Shown: one piece after another, positions 32,280 through 43,005 of the stretch
Numbering within the stretch: position 1 is the stretch's first letter
Layout of the letters: each line of letters begins with the position of its first letter
Assembly (NCBI GenBank): GCA_007644065.1
Contig: VJWN01000003.1
Location: 1,798,001 to 1,862,000 of the forward strand
DNA length: 64,000 bases
Direction: 5' to 3'
Source of the DNA: Margaritispora aquatica
Taxonomy: Eukaryota; Ascomycota; Leotiomycetes; Helotiales; Discinellaceae
The notes under the pieces: model-generated
Told to the model about the DNA's origin: nothing
Seen by the model: only the letters and a program-made list of their open reading frames with translations
Database searches by the model: none
Program-made: the position numbers and the translations under genes

Positions 32280-35200
32280 CTAGTTGTGACTAGTGTTCTC
32301 AGCGTTGCCACCTCCTAGTAGTTCGAGGATTTTATTGGAAACGGCGCCAGGATAACCTCTGCTCAACATTTCTTGGACAACGGCCGATGCACTGACTCTA
32401 TCTTCGACGGCAAGATAAGCGCGAGTCATAGCTTCGTATGTGCTAGGCTCACGCTTCTCGCGTCCGACGGAAGCAAAGATGGCCTTGCTCTTCTCGATGT
32501 TTGATTCGTTGGCCCAACCGTGGATGAGTGTATTGGCGATGTAGGGAGTCATGTCGACACCACGCTTTGACATCTCACGCAGGACAGGCTCAGTATCGGC
32601 GACCTTGTGGTTGGCAACCATTGATTCGAAAAGAGCTTGGAAGAGACATGCTTGAGGGCGGATAGAACGGTCTGCCATGACAGAGTCAAAGACAGTCTTG
32701 GCACCTTCCATGTCGTGGAGAACACAACCCTTGGCGTGAATCAAGGAAGAGTAGTGAACAGCTTCTGGTCGTTGTCCAGTGCTTCGGATGACGTCCAAGA
32801 TGGCTTCAGCAGCTTCCATGTTGACAGGCTCGAGAGTGGCATAGGTATCAACCAAGAGCTTGTAAGTGTGGTTGGTAGGCTCAATGTTCTTGGCCTTCAT
32901 GCGCTCATAATAAGCGAGAACCTTGGCTTTGTCACGCTTGGTGGTCAAGAAGAATTGCATCAAGCTGTTGTATGGAGCAGGTCGAGCCTTGTAGTTTGGC
33001 ATCGACTCCATCTCCTCGAACAGCTCCTCGGCAAACTTCTCATCACTGACACGGCAGAGAGCGTTGACGATAGTTCCGTAGGTAACACTGGTTGGTCGGA
33101 TACCAAGACTGCGCATCTCAGCAAAGTAGAAAAGGCAGTCATCGATACGACGAGCCTTTCCGAGCTTGCCAATAAGAGCATTGTACAAGAACGATGAAGG
33201 CTCAACACCCTCAGTCTTCGCTCGATGGAAGATCTTGACAGCCTCAGTAGCCTCATCGAAAGTCTTGGTAGACTCTTTCAATGTAGTAATGTAGAGACCG
33301 AAAGTGTTAGCAGTTGGAGCAGCACCCATCTCCAGCAACTCATTGTGATATTGAGCAGCCAAAGTTCGGTTTCCGAGAGTAAGGCATGCACCAACCATAG
33401 CATCTAGAATTGACACCCAGCCGTAACGGACAACTGGATATTGAGGAAGCAGAGGGATATCAGTTCGAGCCATACCAAGAATATCATTGACGAGAGTCAT
33501 GCGATCTTCGCGAGCAGCAGCCGAAATAAGCTTAGCATAGGTGATGTAACGTGGGTGGCGACCAGCGCGACGCATGTTTCTGAATCGGCCAAGTGCTTCG
33601 GTAAGCTTAGAAACCTTGTTGCGACCGCTAGTTCCCTTCTCGAGCTCATCGGCAATGATAGCCGAGCCCTTGAAGTCGGTTGATGCGGCGTAGGGGTCGA
33701 ATGTGTCCTCGTAAGTTGGGGCAGCTTGGTAGACGACTGGATAGGCTGGATACACGATCTCAGGGACGGCACCTCGAGGATCAGTGATGCCTCGAGTAGA
33801 CATGAATCTGTGGATGAAGTCCAAGCCCTCCTCGATCTCATCGTTGAGATGGGCGTTAGCATCAGCAGAGGCGCGAATGCGAGCAAACATGTGCTCAGAC
33901 TCGGTCAAGCCTTCAGCAACTTGTCCAGAACCAATCATGGCGACAGCGTACATCGCAGTTGGCTCGATGAATGCTTCAGACACCGCAGCCTCTGGGTTTG
34001 ACAGCATGTGCCAGTAACGTTGCGCAGCTGGAACATCGCCTCCTCGAACGCTCAGAGCCAACATTGCCATCACTGGGGTAGCGATTTCTGGCATGTTCAG
34101 AGGCACGTGAGCAAAAGCAGCCACAGCGATGGACTTGTCACCAGCATCTGCAGCCAGAGTGGCAATCTTGCTCATGGAAATAGCCTTGGAAGAGCCGTGA
34201 ATCGTGTCAGCCCAGTTGAGCGCATCAGCCAGCATACCGCGATCGATCAAAGCATCAACAAATCCTCCGCTCACGATAGCATCATGGAAGTGGGAAACAT
34301 CCTCTGGGAATGCCTCCAAAACGCGGTGGTAAAACTGCATGGCACCATCCATTCTGTCCAACTTCACGTAGGTCTTGATCAGAGAAGCGTAGATTGGGCC
34401 ATCCTTGCGATCACTCATGTTAATCTGACCTTCATTATCTTGAACGGCAAGAGCCCTGTACTCATTGTATCGATCCACAGCCTTGTTGAGTTCTCCGGTC
34501 TTCACGTAGCCCTTGATCATAGACTCGAAAGTTGAGCTTCGAGGGGTGACGTTGTTGATTGTCATGTGCTCATAGAGTCTTTCCATTTCGGCAACCTTTC
34601 CTGCACCCGAGCAAGCTTGGATCAAAAGATTGTATGTCTCGGAAGGATAAGATCTGTCAGTGCGATAAACGATAGAAGCCTCGAACAGTCTCAGAGCGAA
34701 ATCTAAGCGATCATCCTCGGCCAGGATGGCGGCCTCAAGTTCACTAGATGCGAACATGAACTTTCCAGCCTCTTCCATACCACCAAAGCGAGCTCGCTTC
34801 TCCTCCAAAGACTGTTTCAGTGAAGAAACCTCAAGGGATCGGGAAGAAAGAAGACTCATGAGGGTGTTGTAGGTTGTCGTATTTGGCGAGACCTTACGTT
34901 TGAGCATGTCAGAGTATACATCGAGGGCCTTTGGAACAACTTGAATCCTCTCCGCTGGGAGATGGACGGCCGCATCCAAAAGGGCGTTGTAGGCATCAGC
35001 AGTAGGCTTGATGCCTGCCACCAGCATGGCCTCGAAAACAGCTGGAATTTCCACATATCTTCCACCCTGAGCGAGCTTAGACAAATGCTCAGCATAGCTT
35101 TGCGACTGAAGCTCAGAAGCTGAAGCAAAGGTGGAGGTGGATGTGGTTGGTGATCTGAATGAAGCAGAATCATTGCTGGGAGTCTGTGATCTCGAGAGCG

Positions 35201-35906
35201 CGACTGGTGGCGTGGGGACACGAGCCGCAACGACACTCAACTCGGCCTCGAAGATCGCTTGTTCCTCCCTCGATCTGATCACCTTTTCAAGTGCAGCATC
35301 AAATTCTGCCAGGCCCAATGCCTCTCTCGCCAGGTGCTCTGCTACGGCATCTGATGGTATACGAGGTGTGAGTGCTCGCTCAATCTCAACACTGCTGATC
35401 TCTTCAATCGCAATATCGTTGTGCGCGCTTCCCACTTCGACCTTCTCAATGTCTTGCACCGCGCTGTCGCTATATGCTCGGTCGAGGGTCAGCCTCTCTC
35501 CGTCCTGGGCCTCAGCATTGCCCTGCAGTTCATTGTCAACATCCACCGATGAAGGCTTCCACTCAATGCGCTTCGCAAACTGAAACTGCGTCCATTCTGA
35601 CTCGGCCTCTCCGGCCAGGCGATTATGATTCCATGCTTCGAGAGCCGCTTCCAAGTCACTCTTCTCTACGCGGATCTGCTGAACCGTGCTGGACGACTGG
35701 GCACTGCTGTGGAACGCATTCTGGAATTGATACTGTGCGAGGGATCCGGGCTTGCTTGTGCGACGATTGAGACCGAATCCAGGTCGATTGCTGGAAACGA
35801 GGGATTGCGGGTGAGTGACTGCGACGAGAGATTGTGCGTATCCGTGGGTAAAAGTCTTGGGGCCTTGTCTGGCAAGCGTTGATGCGATGTTTGAGTAAAT
35901 GGGCAT
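32280..35906 (-). CDS. Large mitochondrial pentatricopeptide-repeat (PPR) protein, CYA5/PET309-like
   Basis: PPR proteins bind organellar RNA; fungal members of this size (CYA5/PET309) act in maturation or translation of mitochondrial mRNAs such as cox1. It is a single exon of 1208 aa. The N-terminus is a likely mitochondrial presequence ('MPIYSNIASTLARQGPKTF', then Ser/Arg/Gln-rich to about residue 75). PPR-type repeats appear from about residue 300 ('TADAYNALLDAAVHLPAERI'; 'NTTTYNTLMSLLSSR'; 'SETYNLLIQACSGAGKVAEM'; 'SSTFESMIKGYVKTGELNKA') and again from about 870 to 1170 ('SFLYNALIGKLGKARRIDDC'; 'SVTYGTIVNALCRVS'; 'NHTYKLLVDTYATLEP'). Assignment to the CYA5 group rests on length and layout, so the RNA target is uncertain. 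The first ATG is used. Confidence 0.85.
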   Translation of the reverse strand: MPIYSNIASTLARQGPKTFTHGYAQSLVAVTHPQSLVSSNRPGFGLNRRTSKPGSLAQYQFQNAFHSSAQSSSTVQQIRVEKSDLEAALEAWNHNRLAGEAESEWTQFQFAKRIEWKPSSVDVDNELQGNAEAQDGERLTLDRAYSDSAVQDIEKVEVGSAHNDIAIEEISSVEIERALTPRIPSDAVAEHLAREALGLAEFDAALEKVIRSREEQAIFEAELSVVAARVPTPPVALSRSQTPSNDSASFRSPTTSTSTFASASELQSQSYAEHLSKLAQGGRYVEIPAVFEAMLVAGIKPTADAYNALLDAAVHLPAERIQVVPKALDVYSDMLKRKVSPNTTTYNTLMSLLSSRSLEVSSLKQSLEEKRARFGGMEEAGKFMFASSELEAAILAEDDRLDFALRLFEASIVYRTDRSYPSETYNLLIQACSGAGKVAEMERLYEHMTINNVTPRSSTFESMIKGYVKTGELNKAVDRYNEYRALAVQDNEGQINMSDRKDGPIYASLIKTYVKLDRMDGAMQFYHRVLEAFPEDVSHFHDAIVSGGFVDALIDRGMLADALNWADTIHGSSKAISMSKIATLAADAGDKSIAVAAFAHVPLNMPEIATPVMAMLALSVRGGDVPAAQRYWHMLSNPEAAVSEAFIEPTAMYAVAMIGSGQVAEGLTESEHMFARIRASADANAHLNDEIEEGLDFIHRFMSTRGITDPRGAVPEIVYPAYPVVYQAAPTYEDTFDPYAASTDFKGSAIIADELEKGTSGRNKVSKLTEALGRFRNMRRAGRHPRYITYAKLISAAAREDRMTLVNDILGMARTDIPLLPQYPVVRYGWVSILDAMVGACLTLGNRTLAAQYHNELLEMGAAPTANTFGLYITTLKESTKTFDEATEAVKIFHRAKTEGVEPSSFLYNALIGKLGKARRIDDCLFYFAEMRSLGIRPTSVTYGTIVNALCRVSDEKFAEELFEEMESMPNYKARPAPYNSLMQFFLTTKRDKAKVLAYYERMKAKNIEPTNHTYKLLVDTYATLEPVNMEAAEAILDVIRSTGQRPEAVHYSSLIHAKGCVLHDMEGAKTVFDSVMADRSIRPQACLFQALFESMVANHKVADTEPVLREMSKRGVDMTPYIANTLIHGWANESNIEKSKAIFASVGREKREPSTYEAMTRAYLAVEDRVSASAVVQEMLSRGYPGAVSNKILELLGGGNAENTSHN

Positions 35907-36248
35907 TTAGTGAAGGGTTGGGTCTCTCAGAAGAAGGAGAGAGGGGACTGGAGAGCGCATGTTAGCATTGAAGGGTTGGAGAGAGAGAGGTAGTTTTTTG
36001 CTTCGCAGATCGCGATCGCATAGATGGAAGCAGAGTGACTTACGGGGAATTTCAAACAAGTGTCGTGTGCAGGTTCATTTGACAGCTAGGCCGTCAAAAG
36101 AACGCGCTAATTAGTGTTGAGTGAAGATTCAGGATTGGGGCAGTCGACTCTACTGAGATCGACTTGATATCTTGAGATTGAGACTCAAGATGGGGTGGCG
36201 TGATGTTGTTGTTGAAATGTGAAAGGCACAGCCTGGAGTGTGTGAGAG

Positions 36249-36250
<2 letters not shown>

Positions 36251-36280
<30 letters not shown>
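36251..36280. repeat. (TG)n microsatellite
   Basis: An uninterrupted run of TG dinucleotides, preceded by imperfect TGTGAG units from about 36238. It lies roughly 0.35 kb upstream of the PPR gene start. Confidence 0.9.
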
Positions 36281-36994
36281 AAGAAGTTGTTGGAGGTAGG
36301 AAAGTAAATGTGTGTGTGTTTGTGTTGGTTGCCTTAGTCACAGAGGGGAGTAGATATGAGTTTCCGTTTGATATGCACTACCGGACGGACAGGTAGCAGG
36401 AGGTAGTGTGGTAATGGTAGTGGTAGTGGTGGTGACGAGTTCGAATTAGCGTCCGGGATTGGTGAGCCTTCTTTTTCACATGCGCATGCGGATCGGATAG
36501 TAGTTGACTACCTCAGGCGGAGTGAGATATGGTAGAGGGAGCAGTCGCGAGCTTGATTAGGGTCGATAGTAGATAATAGATAGGCCGACAACTTTTTAAT
36601 AAATAAATAAAAAGGGTCAGCTGGATTGCAGGCGAATATCAATCGGATGCAGAGATGCAGATTCAAGTAAGAACAGGTTGCAGGTTGCAGGTTGCAGGTT
36701 TGGGATGAGGAATGGGAAGGAAGGAAAGTAGGAATGGAAGAAAGAGGGAGTGGAAGAATTGGATTAGGAAGAAGTTTTTACTTTTGGTAATACTAGGAAT
36801 AATACTAGTAATGGGTAATGGGCTGGAGTGTGTGAAATGTGTGAAGCGTGTGTGCGTAACCCCAAGAAAGAAAGGAGGCAGCAGGCAGGCAGCATAATTC
36901 AGAATACCATAATAGGTAGTGAGTGAATGAGTGAGTGGACACTTTACCTACTGTATCCTAGACAATGGTCGTGCTTCGAAGCCTTCAGAATGAT

Positions 36995-37068
36995 AGAGAG
37001 AGAGAGAGAGAGATGTCCCAATCAACACAGAAAAGACCAGAAAAGACCAGAAAAGACCAGAAAGACCG
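36995..37068. repeat. (GA)n microsatellite followed by AAAAGACCAG tandem repeat
   Basis: A GA run at about 36995-37013 is followed by nearly four copies of AAAAGACCAG at about 37031-37068. Just beyond are two copies of GGGACAGT (about 37081-37097). Confidence 0.85.
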
Positions 37069-37488
37069 AACCCATACTTGGGACAGTGGGACAGTGGGAC
37101 ATACACAAGGAAGTGCACACAGCACAGACACCAAAACCCGGCCTTCGGGACAGGCCTTTCTGCCTCTTTCCTGCCATTTCACCTGCCATTCGGTCTATTC
37201 TTTGTCTGTGTGTTCCTTCCCTCCAATTCAAAATTCGACTCATCATCGAAAAATTTGCGGAATAAGAAGAAACCTTGACCAGGGTCCGTCATTGGATCAT
37301 GAGGTCAGCAAGGGCTTAAAAAGGCTAGCATGGGTAATCAGCGAACGGGATGAACCTGTGCCCACTTCCCATTGAACCAATCACTGCCCCGTACGACCCA
37401 ATGGCTAGATCCTGGTTTAGATCCGGCTCCACAAACCGCTGGAACGGAACAAACCAAAACACCACAGACGAGGGTCTCACTTCTTGGT

Positions 37489-37511
37489 TCTCTCTCTCTC
37501 TCTCTCTCTCG
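37489..37511. repeat. (CT)n microsatellite
   Basis: An uninterrupted CT run upstream of ERG8. Pyrimidine tracts of this kind are common in fungal promoters, but no factor is claimed. Confidence 0.9.
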
Positions 37512-37580
37512 GTCTCAGTTCACTCAGTCTCAGTCTCCAGTCTTTCCTCAGAGAAAGGGAAGGGACAATGAGGGACGATC

Positions 37581-37620
37581 CAAGTCCACACAAGCCCACC
37601 CAAGCCCACACAAGTCCACC
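37581..37620. repeat. 10-bp tandem repeat, four copies
   Basis: Four consecutive 10-mers alternate CAAGTCCAC(A/C) and CAAGCCCAC(A/C). The unit is regular and has no obvious role. Confidence 0.85.
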
Positions 37621-38410
37621 CATAATACTGTAACCAATTTATTTATTTTTCCAGAAAAAGAATCTGCCTTCACATCCGGAAAGTCCGAGATTGGAATCCA
37701 ATCCATCCATCCATGGAGACGGGTTGACGGTTGATAAATGCTTAACGGACTGGTATCAGTCCGGCTTATCCAATATTTATCCCTATGTCCTATATCCAGA
37801 AATAAATATAAAAAAGGTGGGGATTTATGCAATTTACACACTTGTGATTTGGTGAAGGGCAGTTTTCCAATACTTTCAATTCAATCTTGTGCAACTTATG
37901 CCTCGCTGCTACTGCTGTCATTACTGTCGCTACTGTGTTTGAGGGACACACACCCACCCCCAAGTGACTAAAGACTAGTGACCGTTCAAGTGGTACCAAA
38001 CCAAGACAGGACTAACCTCATCTCTTGCCCTTGCCGATTTGCCCTCACATCCCTACACCCCATCCCTTCATCATCCCTTCATCATCCCTCATCTTTCTCT
38101 TCGTATTCCGTAATCAGATCGTGGTCCCTGAAACCCGAACCCGTGAAGAGTCTCGTGCCTCATTTATCGGGTGTTCAAGGGATGGAGAGGGAAATCCCAA
38201 CCTTCCATTCATCTTCCATTCTCCATTCCATCAGTCAGCTTCAGCTTCAGCTTCAGCCCCCCTCACTTTCGTCACTTCTCTGCCTCAGCCTCAGGCCACC
38301 ACCCACCAAAGAAAAATCACCCCTCACTTCCTCAATACCTTTACGTAGGTAAGGAGGTACCTTGAGCTATCCCTAAAACAATACCAATACCAAAATACCA
38401 CTAGATCATC

Positions 38411-40052
38411 ATGTCGCCCACCACTGCCGTCTCAGCACCAGGCAAGGTCTTCTTAGCAGGAGGCTACCTGGTGCTCGATCGCGCCTACACAGCCTTGGTC
38501 TTCGGGCTCAGCGCGCGCATTCACATCTTGGTGGAAGATGTCCTGCTGGTGAACTCGGATGCGGAGCCGGAGATAGTCGTGCAAAGTCCTCAGTTCCGAG
38601 ACGCAACGTGGAATTATGGATATCGTCCGGCGGCGGACACCCAGAATGGTGGGATCCTCGTCACTCAGCTGCAAGGGTGAGTTTTGTGCGGATTTTTTTG
38701 GTTTCTCTTTTGCTCTCCCGTCGCGCTCCCTTGATTTGGGTTTAGGGTTTGGGGGGGAGGACATGGAATGGATAATTGATTGTCCCGAGTCGCGGTTTTC
38801 AATTTGCCGAGTTCGGCTCTCGCTGTGTGGTCTCGGATATATCATATCACATCACGTGGTCATTAGGCTCTCGGTTATTACACGATGCTTGGCAAGGACC
38901 CCCTTGATGAGTGAGTGGTAACGAGAACTTCATATCTATTGCACTATGAATGCAACAAAGGAAGGAAAAGAAAAAGAAAAAGAAGCAACGAAACTGACAA
39001 CGCACAACAGAGCCTCCCGTAACCCATTCGTAGAGACCACCCTCACCTACGTACTAACATACATCTCAACCATCACCGCCTCAGCCGTTAAGCCAACCAA
39101 AATCACCATCCTCGCAGATAATGACTACTATTCCCAGCAGTCATCCACTCCATGCACAGTGAGCGCTCGCTTTGCTGACTTCGGTGTCGCTCTGTCGTCT
39201 GCCCATAAAACTGGTCTCGGATCCTCAGCCGCGCTCGTAACCTCCCTCACTGCAGCGCTCCTGACCCATTACCTGCCTGCCTCACAATTCACCATCGCAT
39301 CAGCCGCTGGAAAGTCCATCCTTCACAACCTTGCACAAGCAGCTCACTGCGCCGCACAGGGTAAGGTCGGCTCTGGGTTCGATGTTGCTGTCGCGGTATA
39401 TGGCACATGCAAATATCGACGATTCTCGCCCTCGATTCTGTCGAGTCTGGGAGAAGCCGGCTCTCGTGACTTTTCAAGCAGAGTGAAGAATGTAGTCGAG
39501 AACGTGGGACTGGAGAAAGAATGGGACACTGATGTTGTCAAAGGATTGGTGACGATTCCAAAAGGAATGGCACTCGTGATGTGCGATGTGGACTGTGGCT
39601 CACACACGCCCTCGATGGTAAAGAAAGTCTTGGAATGGCGCAAAGCAGACCCCGCCGGATCAAAAGAGCTAATGGATAAACTGCAAGCGTGCAACGACGT
39701 GCTGGAGCTGAAGCTCGCCAAGGGAAACATGCAAGAGCTGACTGAAGCATTTGGCGACATCAGAGCAAAGATTCGTGAGATGGGTGATAGATCCGGTGTT
39801 CCCATCGAGCCAGCCGAGCAGACCGAACTCTTGGATGCGGTGACAAAGGAAGTTGAGGGTGTGGCAGGCGGCGTGGTTCCTGGCGCGGGTGGATATGATG
39901 CTATTGTCCTGTTAGTGCGGGATGATGAGGAGACCACGAGAGCGTTGGAGCAGTTCTTGGAGAGGTGGTCGCTGGTCAAGGGGACGGTGAAGCTGTTGAA
40001 GACCAAGGGCGAGTTGGATGGTGCGAGGGTTGAAGATGTAGATACTTACTGA
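38411..40052 (+). CDS. ERG8: Phosphomevalonate kinase
   Basis: This enzyme phosphorylates mevalonate-5-phosphate to the diphosphate in the mevalonate/ergosterol pathway. Two exons, 38411-38676 and 39011-40052, are joined by a 334-bp GTGAGT...AACAG intron that splits a Gly codon ('LVTQLQG' to 'ASRNPFVETTL'). The product is 435 aa, close to the yeast enzyme in length. GHMP-kinase features are 'SAPGKVFLAGGYLVLD' (about residues 8-23), the ATP-binding 'KTGLGSSAALVTSL' with GLGSSA at 157-162, 'NLAQAAHCAAQGKVGSGFDVA', and the C-terminal 'VPGAGGYDAI'. The intron is far longer than others nearby. It holds an ATG (38946) in frame with exon 2, which would give a form lacking the N-terminal motif. The stop codon lies 18 bp from the stop of the convergent family-1 gene. 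Confidence 0.93.
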
Positions 40053-40070
40053 ATGCAACTCACTTCTTGC

Positions 40071-40998
40071 TCATTGTGCATCCTCTTCTGCCACATTGGC
40101 AGAGCCTACAATTTCCTCGAGTCCAAACGCTCCTTCCTCATCCACGACTGGCGTATCAATCTGGGGGGCGGTCTCCGACACAAAGCAATAAGAGCCCCTG
40201 GGCAGACGCCGGCACAGCCATCGGTCCGTCCAAACCAGCTTCAGGCCTGTGTACCACATGCCCACGTCCAAGACCAAGACGGCGAGCTGGATGCCGAAGT
40301 GGCGCAATTGGGTAGGCGTGCAGCCGATGAGGCGGGTGGGGAGCGCCTTCGCGAAGAGCCCGAAGGAGCAGGCGGAGGAGACGATGCACAAGAAATCGCA
40401 GACCAGCATGAACCCATCGGCCCACACCCGATACTCACACACCCAGAAGTCGACGTGGTCTTTGTCCAGGGGTTTATTGTAGATACAATAAACCGCCCGG
40501 GCACCGGTCCAGAGGATCCCCATGCCGTACTGTGTTCAAAATGATTGATTAGCCGAGAAGTCCAAGATGCTATGTTGAAATGAAAAAAAAAATCCATCTT
40601 AATCATCGGAAATAGAACCATTATTAGAATCCTCCCAATGATTGAAAATAGTTCAGAGATTGAAACTCCTTGAATGAATAAAACAAAAACCAAGATTAGA
40701 CATCTCTCGATGGTTTAAACAAAGCCACATATTGAAAATCGCTTAAATGATTGAAATATTGAAAGGAGTTTCAATGATCACAAACCAACAACACATTGAG
40801 AATTCTCAAATATTCCAAACAACTAGAAAGAAATAGAGATTCACTTACTCCAATAGTGGCAATGATGAAGGAGGCGGAGCGGCAGGAACCCATGTCGATG
40901 GACACCACGGTGTTCATAACAAACGAGACGATGGTGGGTGCCAAAATCATATAAAACATGGTCATGTGCTTGCCGACGAAGCGGTCCTTGATGGCCAT
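40071..40998 (-). CDS. Family 1 small membrane protein, copy A (intact)
   Basis: This is an unknown predicted multi-pass membrane protein. There are two exons, 40998..40849 and 40529..40071, with a phase-0 intron of 319 bp (GTAAGT...ACACAG). The product is 202 aa. Hydrophobic segments are visible at about residues 12-35 ('MTMFYMILAPTIVSFVMNTV'), 38-62 (ending 'ASFIIATIGYGMGILW'), 88-112 ('GFMLVCDFLCIVSSACSFGL') and 128-148 ('GIQLAVLVLDVGMWYTGLKL'), giving about four spans. Cysteines are frequent and the C-terminus is acidic. The 'SCRSASFIIATIG' block immediately before the intron recurs in copy B at 56755-57457 with the intron in the same place. The start is the ATG at 40998; upstream lies a GGAT tandem repeat. 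No known family is recognised. Confidence 0.75.
40530..40848 (-). other. Long AT-rich intron of copy A with recurring ATTGAAA words
   Basis: The corresponding intron of copy B is 62 bp, so this one is about 257 bp longer. It contains several ATTGAAA(A/T) words and near-complementary TTTCAA(T/C) words (40560-40790). This suggests local duplication or a small insertion, but no terminal inverted repeats or target duplication were identified. Confidence 0.5.
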
Positions 40999-42397
40999 TG
41001 TGTGAGTGGGGGGAGGTGATTCGGATTGGGTGAATGTGTGAGCGCGAGCTGGTGATTCGAGAACCGCTGGGTGGATGGATGGATGGATGAATGGATGGGT
41101 GGATGGTTTGGTGAGTGAAAAAATTTTGGCAGCGCTTTGTTGTCTATGAGTGATCCGACGATTGTAGATTCGTATACATGGGCAATCGCAGAGTATATAA
41201 TACAGTACAGAATCATCCCAAACTACCTACGAACCGCACTATACCTCAACATGAATGGCATGTATTCTCTAGTTGTTGCCATAGTCTCGCTTAAACAAGG
41301 AGCCTAACCGAGAATTCTATGGACTTGATAACTCCTCTTCGATTCAAACCAATAATCCCATCGCCTTTGTCACGGATAGTTCTCGTGATACTACTTTCTC
41401 TACACATATGACCGTCATTGTTTGTTCACACTGTCATCATAAACACAGAGACCCCCACATCGCTCAAGATAGCTCAGGAGCTCAAATCCACACCAAGTCA
41501 CCCTTTCACTCCAAACGAGCCCAAATAATCAGCACACCCGGATCTGCCTCCTTCCTTGAACTCAAAGGCACTTAGAATTGAAGTTCTGACCATGCTCAAC
41601 CCTTATCCAGACTGGTCATTCACGCTTGGGGATGAAGTGTTGAGAGGGGAAATTCAATATACGAAGGTGAAAATGGATAACAGCCGAATAACCGCAGCTG
41701 AAGGATGCGTTGGCCTGACAGCTGCTAGACTGCTAGAGGGCGTTCATCTAGCCAGGTGGGTATGTAAATACTGTCCCTAGTTTGGTGAAGTGAGATGTTC
41801 GAGAGCACGAGCTATCTCCTCTAAGTGAGTGGGCACAAGGGCATATGGGTAGATGACATAGGACCTACCTTACTAACAAGTAAGAAATACACATGGCCAA
41901 CAAACTGCAATATTTGTCCGACCGAGAGCAAAAGCCCGCGTCACTGGCAATCGTCGCATGGTATAAGCGTGGGACTGTCCTGGCACTAGCTTAGCCCGAG
42001 GGTATGAACTCTATGACGCCAAGACCAAATACAGACGACTTGCACAATATCCTGATTCCAAGCTCATAATATGGCCCGGGCATTAATTGCCGGGGTTAGA
42101 CACTTGCCTACACTCACTAGCCAAACCAATATCAGAAACAAAGATGAAAACTAAAATCGAATTGCCAGAGAAATCTATACGGAATGCGTGTGAAAGCGTG
42201 TTAGTTGCTGCTAGCCTAGCAACCAACACCAACAAGATTTGCAACATGAGTTGTAAGATCTTATTTTCCAATGTGTATAGTTCATTGATGCATCGTCGTG
42301 TGATTCTCTCGTGATACAAATGCATAATTCACTGCTGAACTAACCCAGACTACCAGACTATCTGAACTAGCAGCGCACCCAGCGTCTCTCTACCCAC
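40999..42397. other. Intergenic region between copy A and copy C
   Basis: The stretch is 1.4 kb and includes the copy A promoter with a GGAT-rich tandem at 41071-41106. A 74-codon plus-strand frame at 41556-41780 has no recognisable feature. No gene is called. Confidence 0.5.
41071..41106. repeat. GGAT(G) tandem repeat upstream of copy A
   Basis: About nine imperfect copies of GGAT/GGATG lie within 110 bp upstream of the copy A start codon, so probably in its leader or core promoter. Confidence 0.85.
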
Positions 42398-43005
42398 TCA
42401 GACTGGGTCTGCGTTTGGCAAGACCGGATTGCAATCAGCATCGAAGATACTCTTGGAACCGCGCCCTCGCGTCTTTTCAAATTTCTTCATCTCGATTACG
42501 GTTTGCTAGAAAGAATAAATTGTGTCAGAAAAAGAAACACATTGAGGGCAGAGTTGACCATTGGCAGCACCTCCTTCGTGCAACTCACATCATACGCCAT
42601 TCGAACTGCCTACGCACAACCGTTAGCCTCCAGACCGACAGATAGAAGACGAAGAGCAAAACATAGCCTTACATTAAACGCCTCCTGAGACTCCTTGGTC
42701 CATCCCTCCGTCTCCAGGCGACGGAGGCCACAGCGACTCTTGAATACCGTCTTCGCGAGACCGGGCATTCCTTGTCGGTCCAGTACATCGTAGTACTCTT
42801 TGCGCATGGCCTCAGACCACCTTACTCTGTATGTGGCTGCGCAAAGCATCATCCCAGTGACCATGCCAATTGCTATGAAGTGGATCATTAGGATGAAGAT
42901 AGCAAATTTGATTCCCCACGGAGAGTCGTCGTGCTTTCTGCAATTGGAATAGGTGGGGTTTGATGACATATCCAGCATGGTGGTGTTCAGTGTTAAGTTG
43001 CGCAT
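42398..43005 (-). CDS. Family 2 small single-pass membrane protein, copy C (intact)
   Basis: Unknown function. There are three exons, 43005..42673, 42609..42589 and 42505..42398. The middle one is only 21 nt (AVRMAYD). The introns start GTAAGG and GTGAGT and end CGTAG and CTAG. All joins are phase 0 and the product is 153 aa. The short N-terminus has N-x-T sites ('MRNLTLNTT'). One hydrophobic span follows at about residues 32-58 ('FAIFILMIHFIAIGMVTGMM'), then 'MRKEYYDVLDRQGMPGLAKTVFKSR'. The last matches 'LRNDFYIRLKELGMPGFMDY' of copy D and 'GMPKFLDYLF' of copy E. The C-terminus diverges from the paralogs and is rich in Lys/Asp. The shared intron positions, including the micro-exon, show common descent. 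It is divergent from copy D across 607 bp. Confidence 0.75.

Larger units (their letters stand above)
35907..38410. other. Microsatellite-rich region upstream of PPR gene and ERG8
   Basis: This 2.5-kb divergent intergenic region has many simple repeats: (TG)n, TGCAGGT repeats (near 36675), (GA)n, AAAAGACCAG repeats, (CT)n and a 10-bp tandem. Open frames overlapping them are repetitive and not called. The right end is the ERG8 promoter and leader. Confidence 0.5.

Noticed and set aside
41556..41780. 74-codon plus-strand frame between copies A and C
   Set aside because: Short, no introns or motif, no similarity to either family.
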